A stretch of 28,017 bases of DNA from Coprothermobacterota bacterium. Its GTDB lineage: Bacteria; Caldisericota; JANLFM01. Position numbers and translations under genes: made by a program. Under the pieces are notes generated by a model. The model was not told where the DNA came from, searched no databases, and was given only the letters and a program-made list of their open reading frames with translations. Positions 1 to 7,521 of the stretch are shown here, in pieces. The stretch lies in contig JAPLHX010000204.1 of NCBI GenBank assembly GCA_026389415.1, forward strand, positions 1 to 28,017. Direction: 5' to 3'. Numbering within the stretch: the stretch's first letter is position 1; the number at the start of each line of letters is the position of its first letter.

Positions 1-1
1 G

Positions 2-184
2 CAGATTCGGATGGAAGAACTGCGGAAGAAATTGGAACAGGAATACGGGATTCGATGGTGGCAAGACCTTCAGGTGGGCGATACTCTGCGTGAGCAATAT
101 ATAGCTCCCGGTGCAGCGATTCAGCTAGAGGACTTCTCCCAACTCGACGAGGGCCCATTTTGGCAGACAATCGTACCAAGCTAG
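2..184 (+). CDS. 3' end of an unrecognised gene (partial)
   Basis: An open frame enters from the left edge and ends at TAG (182-184), giving the last 60 residues of a protein. The tail is hydrophilic and starts with a charged helix-like stretch (MEELRKKLEQEYG), followed by a Trp pair and GDTLREQYIAPG, and ends TIVPS. There is no signal, membrane segment or catalytic motif in this piece. The pattern WWQD..VGD.LRE is faintly like the C-terminal tail of some M3-type zinc peptidases, but that is recollection of a pattern and not an assignment. The internal ATG at 11 has no Shine-Dalgarno sequence, so this is a truncated gene and not a small complete one. It converges with the next gene, which lies 78 bases away on the other strand. 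Confidence 0.55.
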   Translation, partial: QIRMEELRKKLEQEYGIRWWQDLQVGDTLREQYIAPGAAIQLEDFSQLDEGPFWQTIVPS

Positions 185-262
185 CTACCAAATAGATGTG
201 GGTAAATGTCGTTTCAACCCAGAATGCTGGATTCGACGCTGCGCCAAACGAGGGATCGTGAA

Positions 263-1012
263 TCAATAGGGGCAGGGCAAGTCGAGGAAGACGTGCTCTA
301 GACCAAAACGGCTCGCCAGAAATTCTCCCAAAGCCTTTACGCCGATCGTTTCGGAAGCGTAATGACCGGCGAAAAGAATGCTTTGGCCGGCGTCCTGGCA
401 CATCCGGAAGATCGGTGGGCCAGCTCCACCAGTAATCAATAGGTCGTATCGATGAAAGCCTTCCACCAATAGATCACCAGCGTAACCCGAGACGATGGCC
501 ACGGTACGAATACTCTCTTTGCCAAAGGGCCAAGCTTCAATCCGGTTGTGCAATTGCTTCTCCAGCTGCTCGCGAAGTTGTTCCAGCGGAAGAACAGTGG
601 GCAGGGCCCCTGCCCAACCGAGGGCAATACCATGATGGAATCCGAAGGGCTGGAGATCTTGCAAGTTCAGCATACGGGCCAGGACCGCGTTGTTGCCGAC
701 GTCTGGATGCAGGTCCAACGGCAAATGGGCAGCATAAAGGGAGCATTCGGCTGCCAAGAGTTCGCGAATGCGTTCGTATTGCACACCCACCAGGGCAAAA
801 GAGTTCCCCCAAAAAAGACCGTGGTGGACCAAAAGCATCTGCGCACCATGTTCCACCGCTTTCCGGAATGCCAACAAGCTGGCATCAGTGGTCGAGGCAA
901 TACGCAATACCCGATTGGTCCCGGCTACTTGTAATCCATTCAACGAATCGTCGGGAATCTGTCGAATTCGGAGATACTCATCCAAGAAGGTAACCAATTC
1001 GCCTAATTCCAT
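263..1012 (-). CDS. NIF3/YbgI-family dinuclear metal centre protein
   Basis: The product is 249 residues, close to the 247 of E. coli YbgI. All expected metal ligands are visible: the His pair in LLVHHGLFW (H63, H64), D100 in AAHLPLD, and H217 and E221 in FAGHYASETIG. The N-terminal SLNGLQV motif is also typical. The family forms hexameric toroids with a two-metal site. It is often annotated as GTP cyclohydrolase type 2 (FolE2-like), but the physiological substrate is generally unsettled. The segment before the second ligand pair reads TGGAGPPIFRM where most members have a TGE..H-type sequence, a mild deviation. It starts with ATG three bases after the stop of the upstream adenylate-forming gene, so the two are probably one transcript. 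A genuine FolE is encoded at 17157-17747, so this protein need not serve folate synthesis. Confidence 0.9.
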   Translation of the reverse strand: MELGELVTFLDEYLRIRQIPDDSLNGLQVAGTNRVLRIASTTDASLLAFRKAVEHGAQMLLVHHGLFWGNSFALVGVQYERIRELLAAECSLYAAHLPLDLHPDVGNNAVLARMLNLQDLQPFGFHHGIALGWAGALPTVLPLEQLREQLEKQLHNRIEAWPFGKESIRTVAIVSGYAGDLLVEGFHRYDLLITGGAGPPIFRMCQDAGQSILFAGHYASETIGVKALGEFLASRFGLEHVFLDLPCPY

Positions 1013-1015
1013 TGT

Positions 1016-1987
1016 TCAGCTCCTTGAGGGGAACAAGTGATGCAAGTAGTAACCAAACCGAGTGGTTCGGCCATCTTTTCCCAGAACTTGAAGCTGGCCG
1101 TTGGGATGACAAAGGACAAAATCACCGATCTGATAACGCGGAAATACCTCACTAGAAACAATCAAGCTCCCACTTTCTCCCGGAACTGTGCGGGAGAGAG
1201 GCTTGATGATTTTGGCGATTTCCAATTCAAAAAAACAGGTAGAGGAATTCCAAGAGAGCTCTGATTGTCCCTCTTCCTGCCAGGCGAATATTCCTTCCGC
1301 AGCGCAGTAGAATTCGCGAATCGCTATCGCTGGAACCAACCGGCTCAATTCCGGTGCAAAGAAACTCCCTATCTCCGGCAAGCCGGTTAGCAATAACTTG
1401 CGTATGTAACGCATTGCTTGCGGCCGCCGGTGTTTCAAGAACCGTAGGAATTTTACGGCCAGCGCTGCTGAACCGATCAAAATTTCGATGGATTCCTGCA
1501 AGCGCTCTGCCAATTGATTTAAGAGCCCTCCTTCATTGGTGGGATTCAACGGCTCTTCCACCAAGACAATCCGATTACTAGCGGCTGTAAGTTGTTTCGG
1601 CAGAGCACGAAACGAAGGGAAGGAACCCCAATTTGTATTTACCGCTTCTTCTGCCAGCGGTTCCAGGCAAAGGGCAAGCGCACGTGGGCCCAGGTGGTCA
1701 GCCAACCAGCGAGAGAAGGAGGAGACGGAAGCCGCCAGGAGCGTAGCTGAGAAGGGAATCAACTTGGGTGAGCCGGTAAAACCCCGGGTGCGGAGAAAAA
1801 AGACGGATCCACCAGGAAAGTAACTTGGCAGATCATTCGCCACAGCTCGGTACGTGATCACGGGATAATCCCGTGCAAAGTCCTCTTCGCTCTGCACCAT
1901 TTCACAATCAAGGTCCCGACTGAATCCCCGTTGATGGTATTCGTTTAGCAAGGATGCCAAGGTGAGTGAAATGCCTTTATTGTTCAT
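1016..1987 (-). CDS. Short GH3/PaaK-like adenylate-forming enzyme
   Basis: The 323-residue product has the marks of the acyl-adenylate superfamily, nearest to GH3/LuxE/PaaK-like members. A phosphate-binding loop TRGFTGSPKLIP lies at residues 67-78 (family TSGTTG.PK), followed by a REFYCAAEG segment corresponding to the Y.ASEG acyl/ATP site. A late RYQIGDFV corresponds to the conserved Y..GD hinge Asp. Family members activate carboxylic acids with ATP. The substrate cannot be told. It is much shorter than PaaK (about 430) or GH3 (over 500) and ends about 30 residues after the hinge, so most of the C-terminal lid domain is missing. I chose the ATG at 1987. An in-frame TTG at 2026 would add 13 residues but has no Shine-Dalgarno sequence; the ATG is itself abutted by GAAGGG with almost no spacing, so the start is uncertain. 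The NIF3 gene follows after three bases. Confidence 0.65.
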   Translation of the reverse strand: MNNKGISLTLASLLNEYHQRGFSRDLDCEMVQSEEDFARDYPVITYRAVANDLPSYFPGGSVFFLRTRGFTGSPKLIPFSATLLAASVSSFSRWLADHLGPRALALCLEPLAEEAVNTNWGSFPSFRALPKQLTAASNRIVLVEEPLNPTNEGGLLNQLAERLQESIEILIGSAALAVKFLRFLKHRRPQAMRYIRKLLLTGLPEIGSFFAPELSRLVPAIAIREFYCAAEGIFAWQEEGQSELSWNSSTCFFELEIAKIIKPLSRTVPGESGSLIVSSEVFPRYQIGDFVLCHPNGQLQVLGKDGRTTRFGYYLHHLFPSRS

Positions 1988-2038
1988 CCCTTCGAATGTA
2001 TCATGAGCAGGAGCATACCGCAGCAAGGAGGCATGAGT

Positions 2039-2709
2039 GTGGAGAAGATAGTTTTTCTGGTGTTATCGGTTATTTTTCTGACTTCCTGCTAAATCTCCAT
2101 TCCTGCCAATTTATCTGAAACGATCGGCTGGTCAGCAAATTTCCCTTCGCCCCGATTGTCCGGAGAACAGAGTTTGGAAGACGCCCTCATGCTGCGGCGA
2201 TCAATTAGCAACTTTGCCAGTGACAAATTGCTGTGGCAACAGATAGGCCAACTTCTTTGGGCTGCACAGGGAATCACTTCTGCTGAAGGAAAACGCACAG
2301 CACCCTCTGCAGGGGCTTGCTACCCCTGGAAATCTTCTGCTTCTGGGATGAGGGTTGGGGTCGCTATCAACCGGAATCGCACCGCCTGGATCCATTGGGC
2401 AAAGACGACCGACGAATGGAACTGGCAGCAGCTTCGTTAGATCAAAGTTGGATTGCCACGGCTCCCGTGGTGTTCGTGGTCATGGCTCGATTGGAGTGGA
2501 TACAGGGTAAATATGGGCTGCGCAGTGAACGATACGCCACCTTGGAAGCCGGGCATGCAGCTCAGAACCTGCTCCTTTAAGCGACGACCATGGGCTTGGG
2601 TGGTACTCCGGTGGGTGCGTTCGATGATACGGAAATTCAGAGAATCACGGGAGAATCCGCGCTCCCTTACTATGTCATTCCGATTGGTGTGCCTCTGAAT
2701 TCCCCCTGA
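2039..2709 (+). pseudogene. Decayed SagB-type nitroreductase lipoprotein
   Basis: Three open segments read in order as one SagB/nitroreductase-like FMN oxidoreductase. The GTG start at 2039 is preceded by AAGGAGG at good spacing and begins MEKIVFLVLSVIFLTSC, a lipoprotein signal with a LTSC lipobox. TAA at 2090-2092 follows the Cys directly. The frame then continues through SLEDALMLRRSISNFA, GQLLWAAQGITSAEG and APSAGACYP. At the C run 2323-2326 one C is missing relative to the expected YPLE. The next frame carries RYQPESHRLDPLG, APVVFVV and EAGHAAQNLLL, then TAA at 2578-2580, where the family has Gln. It resumes MGLGGTPVGAFDD and YYVIPIGVPLNSP, ending with TGA at 2707. Two nonsense codons and one frameshift make it non-functional unless they are sequence errors. 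Intact relatives are secreted or membrane-anchored nitroreductases of unknown substrate. It diverges from the adenylate-forming gene. Confidence 0.85.
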
Positions 2710-2785
2710 TAAACGATCCCCTTCTCAAGAATCTTTCCGCATTGGAGGAAAAGCACGTCCTCGGTCTTTGCCACCGCAGATCGAG

Positions 2786-3346
2786 TTACGGAGTGGGTAA
2801 TATCTCCCGGCCCAGCTGAAACGCCTTGAGGTTCTCCTCCAGGAAGCGCTTCACGTTCTTTCGCAATGCTTCCTGGAACAACTCCGGCCCAAAGGGGAAG
2901 AAATGACTAGCGGCTCCCAGGATTACGATATTCGTGGATTGAGCGTTACCGGCTTGCTTGGCTAAATCTAACGCGGAAATCAATATGAATCCGCGTCGTT
3001 GAGCCCGAGCCAGCATTTCTGATTGCGAAAACGGTAGTGGATTCGGCACGAAATTCCGACTCACGATGGCGTGACCGGTGGTAGATAGGAATTGTACGTT
3101 GCGCAATGCTTCGACGAGTTCCAGGCCCAGCAAAAGGTCCGCCTGTCCCCTTTCCACCAGCGGGCTCCAGACCTGCTCGCCGATCTTGACTAGGGATTGC
3201 ACAGGACCACCACGTTGAGCGAGACCCTTGATTTCGGAGCGTTTCGCTTCCAATCCGGCCAACAAAGCGGCTTCAGCAATTAACTTTGCCAACAGTAAGT
3301 TTCCCTGTCCGCCTACGCCGGCGATGACAATATCCACTTTGTTCAT
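2786..3346 (-). CDS. iorB: Indolepyruvate oxidoreductase subunit beta
   Basis: The 186-residue protein is the gamma-type domain of the 2-oxoacid:ferredoxin oxidoreductase superfamily. It opens MNKVDIVIAGVGGQGN, the nucleotide-like glycine loop typical of IorB, followed by AKRSEIKGLAQRGGPV, which is highly characteristic of the subunit. With IorA it would decarboxylate aryl pyruvates (indolepyruvate, phenylpyruvate) from aromatic amino acid transamination to aryl-acetyl-CoA in the cytoplasm, normally reducing ferredoxin. The start is the ATG at 3346, with AGGAGA eight bases upstream; a longer frame has no such site. This ATG overlaps the IorA stop as ATGA, so translation is coupled and the two form a complex. 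Length is normal (about 190). The 76 bases between its stop and the nitroreductase remnant hold nothing recognisable. Confidence 0.9.
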   Translation of the reverse strand: MNKVDIVIAGVGGQGNLLLAKLIAEAALLAGLEAKRSEIKGLAQRGGPVQSLVKIGEQVWSPLVERGQADLLLGLELVEALRNVQFLSTTGHAIVSRNFVPNPLPFSQSEMLARAQRRGFILISALDLAKQAGNAQSTNIVILGAASHFFPFGPELFQEALRKNVKRFLEENLKAFQLGREILPTP

Positions 3347-4899
3347 GATTTTCTCCTCTTGGCTTCGGTCAGACACTCTGAACGGGAGATCAGAACGAAT
3401 GGTCCTACCTGCTGATACGCTTCACGGAAGATCTGATCCAATTCTGCGTCCGGCCGATAGGGATTGAAAACGCGGAAAGGAACGCCAAACCCTCCCAATA
3501 CCTGCTCCAACGAGACAGAACGTACTCCTTCACCCGCGCAAGCGGGTGTAGGTTGTCCTCCTGTCATGGCAGTGGTCTCGTTGTCCAGAATGAGGATCAG
3601 GAGATCCGCCTGGTTGTGTACAGCCTCTACCATCGGGGGGAGGCCTGCATGAAAAAAGGTGGAATCACCCAAAACCGCCACCGGCTTTTTTACCCCAACG
3701 TATGCCAAGCCCAAAGCCATGCCGATGGAGGCACCCATGCAGACAATGGTGTCAATCGTCTCCAACGGAGGAAAGACTGCCAGCGAGTAACACCCGATGT
3801 CCCCATTCACTACCGGTGCACCAAGCCGTTTGAGAGCCGCGAACGATTTGCTGTAGCCGCATCCGGCGCAAAAACCGGGAAAGCGCTGCGGCAAGTCGAT
3901 TTCCGCCGGAGGGGGAGAGTAGAGAAGCTTGAGTCCTTGCGCGACCAAATCGGGTGTCATTTCCCATTCCCGGGGAAAAGTTCCGTCCAGTTTCCCGTGC
4001 ACTTTAGGGGAGAGCTGTGCCAGGGATTTCTCAATCAGGGGTTCTCCTTCCTCCACCACTAGGATCTCCTCGCAATAATCGAGAAACTCTCCGATCATCT
4101 TCATTGGTAATGGATAGGTTCCAATTTTCAGCAAGGAAGAATCCCCGTCCCAATGCTGCCGCGCGTGCAAGTAGGCAATTCCGGAAGCGATGATTCCTCT
4201 TTTTCGTGACTTCAGGTTTAGGCGCATTTGATTGAAAGGAGACTGCTCTGAAATTGCAGCCAAATCCGCTTGCTTCTCGTTAAGAGCCTTGTGCAACATC
4301 CGAGCATGCGAAGGAACCACTACCCACCGTTTGCGATCGGGTTCCAATCGAACAGTATTGTTTGGCGGGCGCTCCGGGCTGAATTGCACCGGTCCTTCTC
4401 CGTAGCAGATCCGAGTCACCATTCGCAACAACACGGGTAGGTGAAGAGATTCCGAGAGTTCGAAAGCAGCACGAGCCATTTCGTATGCTTCTTGGGAATC
4501 ACTGGGTTCCAAACAGAATGTTTTAGCAAAAAGAGCCAGTATGCGGGAATCCTGCTCATTTTGGGAGGAATACATGCTGGGATCGTCCCCAACAGCCAAA
4601 ACCAATCCCCCATTGACACCAGTAAAGGTGGAATTGATGAAGGGGTCCATCGCCACATTCAAGCCGATGTGCTTCATCGAGCACAGCGCTCTTTGATTGG
4701 CATAAGAAGCCCCCAAACAGACTTCGTATGCTACCTTTTCGTTGACGGACCAATAAAAGGGTACATTGGACCCGCTGCGGGCCACAGTTTCCTGGATTTC
4801 TGACGCGGGCGTGCCGGGATAAGCGGCAGAAATGCAGCACCCGGCATGGATCGCTCCCCACGCGACAGCTTCATCACCAGATAACAAGATCTTGCTCAT
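3343..4899 (-). CDS. iorA: Indolepyruvate oxidoreductase subunit alpha, no ferredoxin domain
   Basis: The 518-residue thiamine-diphosphate subunit pairs with IorB. The N-terminal pyrimidine-binding domain shows the family SAAYPGTPASEI. The C-terminal TPP domain has CAGCG (344-348), NGDIGCY (365-371), GDSTFFHAG (411-419) and LDNETTAMTGGQPTP (438-452), all diagnostic. The reaction is oxidative decarboxylation of aryl pyruvates to aryl-acetyl-CoA. The start is ATG 4899 after GGGAGGA. The oddity is the end. The chain stops at SECLTEAKRRKS, just where known IorA proteins continue into a C-terminal domain with two CxxCxxCxxxC clusters (usual length about 590-650). No cluster cysteines are present, and the stop overlaps iorB, so the domain is absent and not frameshifted away. 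Electron transfer must therefore use another route or partner. Confidence 0.9.
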   Translation of the reverse strand: MSKILLSGDEAVAWGAIHAGCCISAAYPGTPASEIQETVARSGSNVPFYWSVNEKVAYEVCLGASYANQRALCSMKHIGLNVAMDPFINSTFTGVNGGLVLAVGDDPSMYSSQNEQDSRILALFAKTFCLEPSDSQEAYEMARAAFELSESLHLPVLLRMVTRICYGEGPVQFSPERPPNNTVRLEPDRKRWVVVPSHARMLHKALNEKQADLAAISEQSPFNQMRLNLKSRKRGIIASGIAYLHARQHWDGDSSLLKIGTYPLPMKMIGEFLDYCEEILVVEEGEPLIEKSLAQLSPKVHGKLDGTFPREWEMTPDLVAQGLKLLYSPPPAEIDLPQRFPGFCAGCGYSKSFAALKRLGAPVVNGDIGCYSLAVFPPLETIDTIVCMGASIGMALGLAYVGVKKPVAVLGDSTFFHAGLPPMVEAVHNQADLLILILDNETTAMTGGQPTPACAGEGVRSVSLEQVLGGFGVPFRVFNPYRPDAELDQIFREAYQQVGPFVLISRSECLTEAKRRKS

Positions 4900-4935
4900 T
4901 GGGTCCTCCCTAGAATATGACTCAGGTTCCGCAAC

Positions 4936-4962
4936 AGTATACAGGATCCAAACCCGCTTCAA
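4936..4962 (-). promoter_or_regulatory. Possible sigma-A promoter of iorAB
   Basis: Reading the minus strand, TTGAAG (4962-4957) and TATACT (4941-4936) match the -35 and -10 consensus 4/6 and 5/6, with a short 15-base spacer. Transcription would begin near 4929, giving about a 30-base leader with the GGGAGGA site before the iorA ATG. The box overlaps the stop of the decayed polymerase gene upstream, so iorAB would not depend on read-through from it. The short spacer keeps this tentative. Confidence 0.35.
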
Positions 4963-5871
4963 ACAGAAGAAGAGAGAGCCTGCAAGGCCGCATCAAGGTT
5001 TTGGCAATTCTCCAGCGATCCTGCAAACAAATCTCCCACCCGTTTCAACCTGGCATGGATCGACAGGTAATTCAGAGAAGCCGGGTTCACCGAATCGGTC
5101 AATTCCTACCAAACCAGGGGGCAAGAGACCAGAGCACCCTCCGTTGGGCGCATATTGCAGACAGAAGCCAGCGTTTTCCCGGCAACATTCTGCGTAAAAC
5201 CAATCCGCACTTTTCCTGTTCGCCGATCGATTTTCCATTCCGGCGTGATCAGATCGGGGAAACGCTGAATCATTAAAGCGGCGAAATTCTGAGCGAATCC
5301 CCGCACTTGTTTGTTCGAATAACAACACTGGATCGGCAAGTACAGATGCAAACCGGTGGCGCCTGAGGTCTTCACATTTGCGCGCAGACCGAACGGATCC
5401 AGAACGGCTTTCACGAGACGATCCACTTGCAAGGCCTGGGGGAAACTCGTGGGAGGTGTTGGGTCTAGATCGAACACGACAAAGTCCGGATGATCCAGCC
5501 GGTCGGAGTGGGAGAACTATGGATGGAAATCGAACCGGGTCACGTTCGCTAACCACACCAGGGTCGGAAGGTCGTTGCACACCACCCAATGGATCTTGTC
5601 TCCCCGAGATTCCGATCTGTAGGACCAGATCGGTAACTCATCCGGTTTTCCCTCCGACGTTTCCTTTCCCCAAAAACGGAATCTTTGATGCCATTTGGAA
5701 AGCACAACAGGCTTAGCGGCCTGTTTTTAAATGAGGCAGCAGATAGGTAGCGATACGGACGCAGTACTCAAGCATGTCTGTCTTGTGCAACCCGCTCGCA
5801 GGAAAAAGGATTCTATCCAGATGAGAGAGAGTGAGTTATTTGCCTTCGACCAGTATCAATTCTCTCTCCAT
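4959..5871 (-). pseudogene. Decayed LigD-type polymerase/primase domain gene
   Basis: Pieces on the minus strand align in order with a stand-alone LigD polymerase domain (archaeo-eukaryotic primase fold, used in non-homologous end joining). ATG 5871 overlaps the DUF554 stop as TGATG. The order is MERELILVEGK, TAA (5838-5836), LTLSHLDRILFPASGLHKTD and YLLPHLK. A +1 shift with about 7 extra bases follows near 5710-5725, then PVVLSKW, FRFWGKETSEGKPDELPIW, LVWLANVTRFDFHP, TAG (5519-5517) where Trp is expected, FVVFDLDP, KTSGATGLHLYLP, RTGKVRIGFTQN, CPLVW, TAG (5108-5106) and GDLFAG, ending with TGA at 4961. The first catalytic Asp pair (DLDP) is kept, but the third catalytic Asp (family iDylQN) is now Gly. 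Multiple lesions plus an active-site loss argue for true decay. No ligase or Ku gene is near. Confidence 0.85.
5706..5728 (+). terminator. Terminator-like hairpin inside the decayed polymerase gene
   Basis: AACAGGC (5706-5712) and GCCTGTT (5719-5725) form a 7-bp stem with a 6-base loop, followed by a T run to 5728 on the plus strand. It looks like a small intrinsic terminator, but no plus-strand gene runs into it. It sits exactly where the polymerase reading frame is shifted and has extra bases, so it may just be the product of that insertion. Function is doubtful. Confidence 0.2.
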
Positions 5872-6572
5872 CAGCCAGGCAGGATCCGCTCGAACAAGAG
5901 CTGAAATAGGGGGGCGAATACGATAGCCGGAAGGAAATTCGCCACCTTTATTTTCTTGATTTCAAGCAAATTCAGACCTAGACAAATCACCAAGGCTCCA
6001 CCCACTATTGTCAACGCTAAAATGACCGGATCGGTGAACACTCCAGACAACGTTTTGGCCAACAACGTCAATCCGCCTTGATAGACCAACACGACGATAA
6101 ATGAGAAGAGGACACCGATACCCAAGCTGCCTGCCAGGAAAATGGACGACGCGCCATCCATGATTGACTTAAGCAGCAGCAATTGGAAGTCACCCTGCAA
6201 TCCGTCCTGTAAGGAACCAAGAATCGTCATCGGACCCAAGCAGAAAAGCAAGCTGGCAGTAAGAAAACCTTGCACAAAATCCCGATCTTTGAACTTGAAT
6301 CGGTTTTCGATTCTCCGCCCCAGGGAAGCGAATGCATCCTCGATCGCTAACCACTCCCCCAGCAATCCGCCAAAGATCAACGCTAAAAGCAAAGAAATTC
6401 CGCTAGCAACGGAGACCATTTTCATCGCCATCTGTACGCCCAGAATGAGGGTGATGATGCCAATGGCTTGCGTGATGAATCCAAGATAGCGCGCAGGAAT
6501 ACGCCTACCGATCAACAAACCCGATAGAGACCCAACAATCACGGCAGCGGTATTGATTAGTGTTCCGATCAC
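5871..6572 (-). CDS. DUF554 family membrane protein
   Basis: A 233-residue, very hydrophobic protein with about six or seven membrane spans. The N-terminus MIGTLINTAAVIVGSLSGLL is the family signature. The central CLGPMTILGSLQDGLQGD (111-128) and LKSIMDGASS are the conserved core. Family proteins sit in the inner membrane. They have been proposed to be transporters, but no substrate is firmly known. It starts with GTG at 6572; the N-terminus fits relatives, though no Shine-Dalgarno sequence is visible, which suggests a leaderless or weakly initiated message. The stop overlaps the start of the decayed LigD-type polymerase gene (TGATG), so the two were once co-translated. It diverges from the molybdenum hydroxylase operon, with 100 bases between. 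Confidence 0.9.
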   Translation of the reverse strand: MIGTLINTAAVIVGSLSGLLIGRRIPARYLGFITQAIGIITLILGVQMAMKMVSVASGISLLLALIFGGLLGEWLAIEDAFASLGRRIENRFKFKDRDFVQGFLTASLLFCLGPMTILGSLQDGLQGDFQLLLLKSIMDGASSIFLAGSLGIGVLFSFIVVLVYQGGLTLLAKTLSGVFTDPVILALTIVGGALVICLGLNLLEIKKIKVANFLPAIVFAPLFQLLFERILPG

Positions 6573-6594
6573 ACGAACAATCTAGAAAAAAACA

Positions 6595-6624
6595 TTGCCA
6601 AACGCAAGCCTGTGGTGCCACAAT
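6595..6624 (+). promoter_or_regulatory. Possible promoter of the Mo-hydroxylase operon
   Basis: TTGCCA (6595-6600) and CACAAT (6619-6624), 18 bases apart, match the sigma-A boxes 5/6 and 4/6. They lie in the 100-base gap between the divergent DUF554 gene and the FAD subunit gene. A transcript would start near 6631, about 40 bases before the ATG. This is a consensus match by eye only. Confidence 0.3.
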
Positions 6625-6672
6625 CAATCCAAGAAAAGCACCGGGAAAGACATAAAGAGGGAAGGAGGACGG

Positions 6673-7521
6673 ATGCAACCGAACATCACAGACTACCTGC
6701 AACCGAAATCGTTGCCGGAAGCAATCGCGCTGATGGCGACCTATTCAGGGCGTGCAGCCTTAGTTGGAGGAGGTCTCGATCTCAGTTGGCGACCGCGCCA
6801 GGAGATCCAGATTCTCATTGGGTTAGACCGGATCCCCCTTTCTTACATAGAGTGGCGCCCGGAAGGCTTGGTGATTGGAGCCGGCACAACATTGCGCGAG
6901 CTAGCAGATTCCAATGGAGGCTCGTATTTAAACGGGTTATTTGGTCGTATTTTAGACCGGATTGCCACCCCACTGCTGCGAGGGATGATCACTGTAGGCG
7001 GAGCACTGGCTCGAGCCTATCCTTGGTCAGATCTATTGCCGATTTTCCTGGGTTGTCAAGCCCACATCACACTATTTGACGGACAAGACCACACGATCCC
7101 ATTGGAATCGTTTTATCAGGGAAGCTTCCGACAGCTTCTCAAACGTTCCATCATTCGCGAATTGTGTTTGCCAACCCATCATCAATCCATTGCCGCTTAT
7201 CAACGATTTGGTCGGTTACAAATCGACATTCCCTTACTGAATCAATTTTCCCGCCTAACCCTTGTGGAGGAGCAAATCGAGAAAGCTTCCCTTTGGCTCG
7301 GTGCCAGGCCAGGGTTCCCGGTTCGATTGAGCGAGGTAGAGGCGGTTCTGTTAGGGAAGCCATTGAATCAAGTAACTATCGGAGCTGCCGTATCGGTCCT
7401 TTCGCCTTCCTTGGTGGGTGCGGATTTCCGCTTGAGCAAGGAATACCGGCATAACCTGGCTACCGTATTCCTGCGACGGAACTTAACTGAGATCTGGAGT
7501 CAACATGCAACTATCATTTAA
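6673..7521 (+). CDS. Mo hydroxylase FAD subunit (CoxM/XdhB type)
   Basis: The 282-residue medium subunit of a xanthine-dehydrogenase-family enzyme carries FAD between the iron-sulfur subunit and the external acceptor. The FAD-binding signature appears as AALVGGGLDLSW (28-39), and the second as RGMITVGGALARAYPWSDL (103-121). In the second, most members have TVGGN and this one has Ala, a small deviation next to the flavin. The length is normal (about 280-290). The start is ATG 6673 after GAAGGAGGA; a longer upstream frame lacks any such site. Its end overlaps the start of the iron-sulfur subunit by 17 bases, giving the common medium-small-large order. It is the first gene of the unit and probably has its own promoter. 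Confidence 0.9.
   Translation: MQPNITDYLQPKSLPEAIALMATYSGRAALVGGGLDLSWRPRQEIQILIGLDRIPLSYIEWRPEGLVIGAGTTLRELADSNGGSYLNGLFGRILDRIATPLLRGMITVGGALARAYPWSDLLPIFLGCQAHITLFDGQDHTIPLESFYQGSFRQLLKRSIIRELCLPTHHQSIAAYQRFGRLQIDIPLLNQFSRLTLVEEQIEKASLWLGARPGFPVRLSEVEAVLLGKPLNQVTIGAAVSVLSPSLVGADFRLSKEYRHNLATVFLRRNLTEIWSQHATII

Noticed and set aside
185..262. Terminator between the first partial gene and the NIF3 gene
   Set aside because: Only short broken stems (CCAG/CTGG and GTCG/CGAC) with internal loops and no T run.
2090..2580. Stop-codon recoding or readthrough in the nitroreductase gene
   Set aside because: There is also a frameshift, and the neighbouring intact genes use TAA, TAG and TGA as normal stops. 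Decay is simpler.
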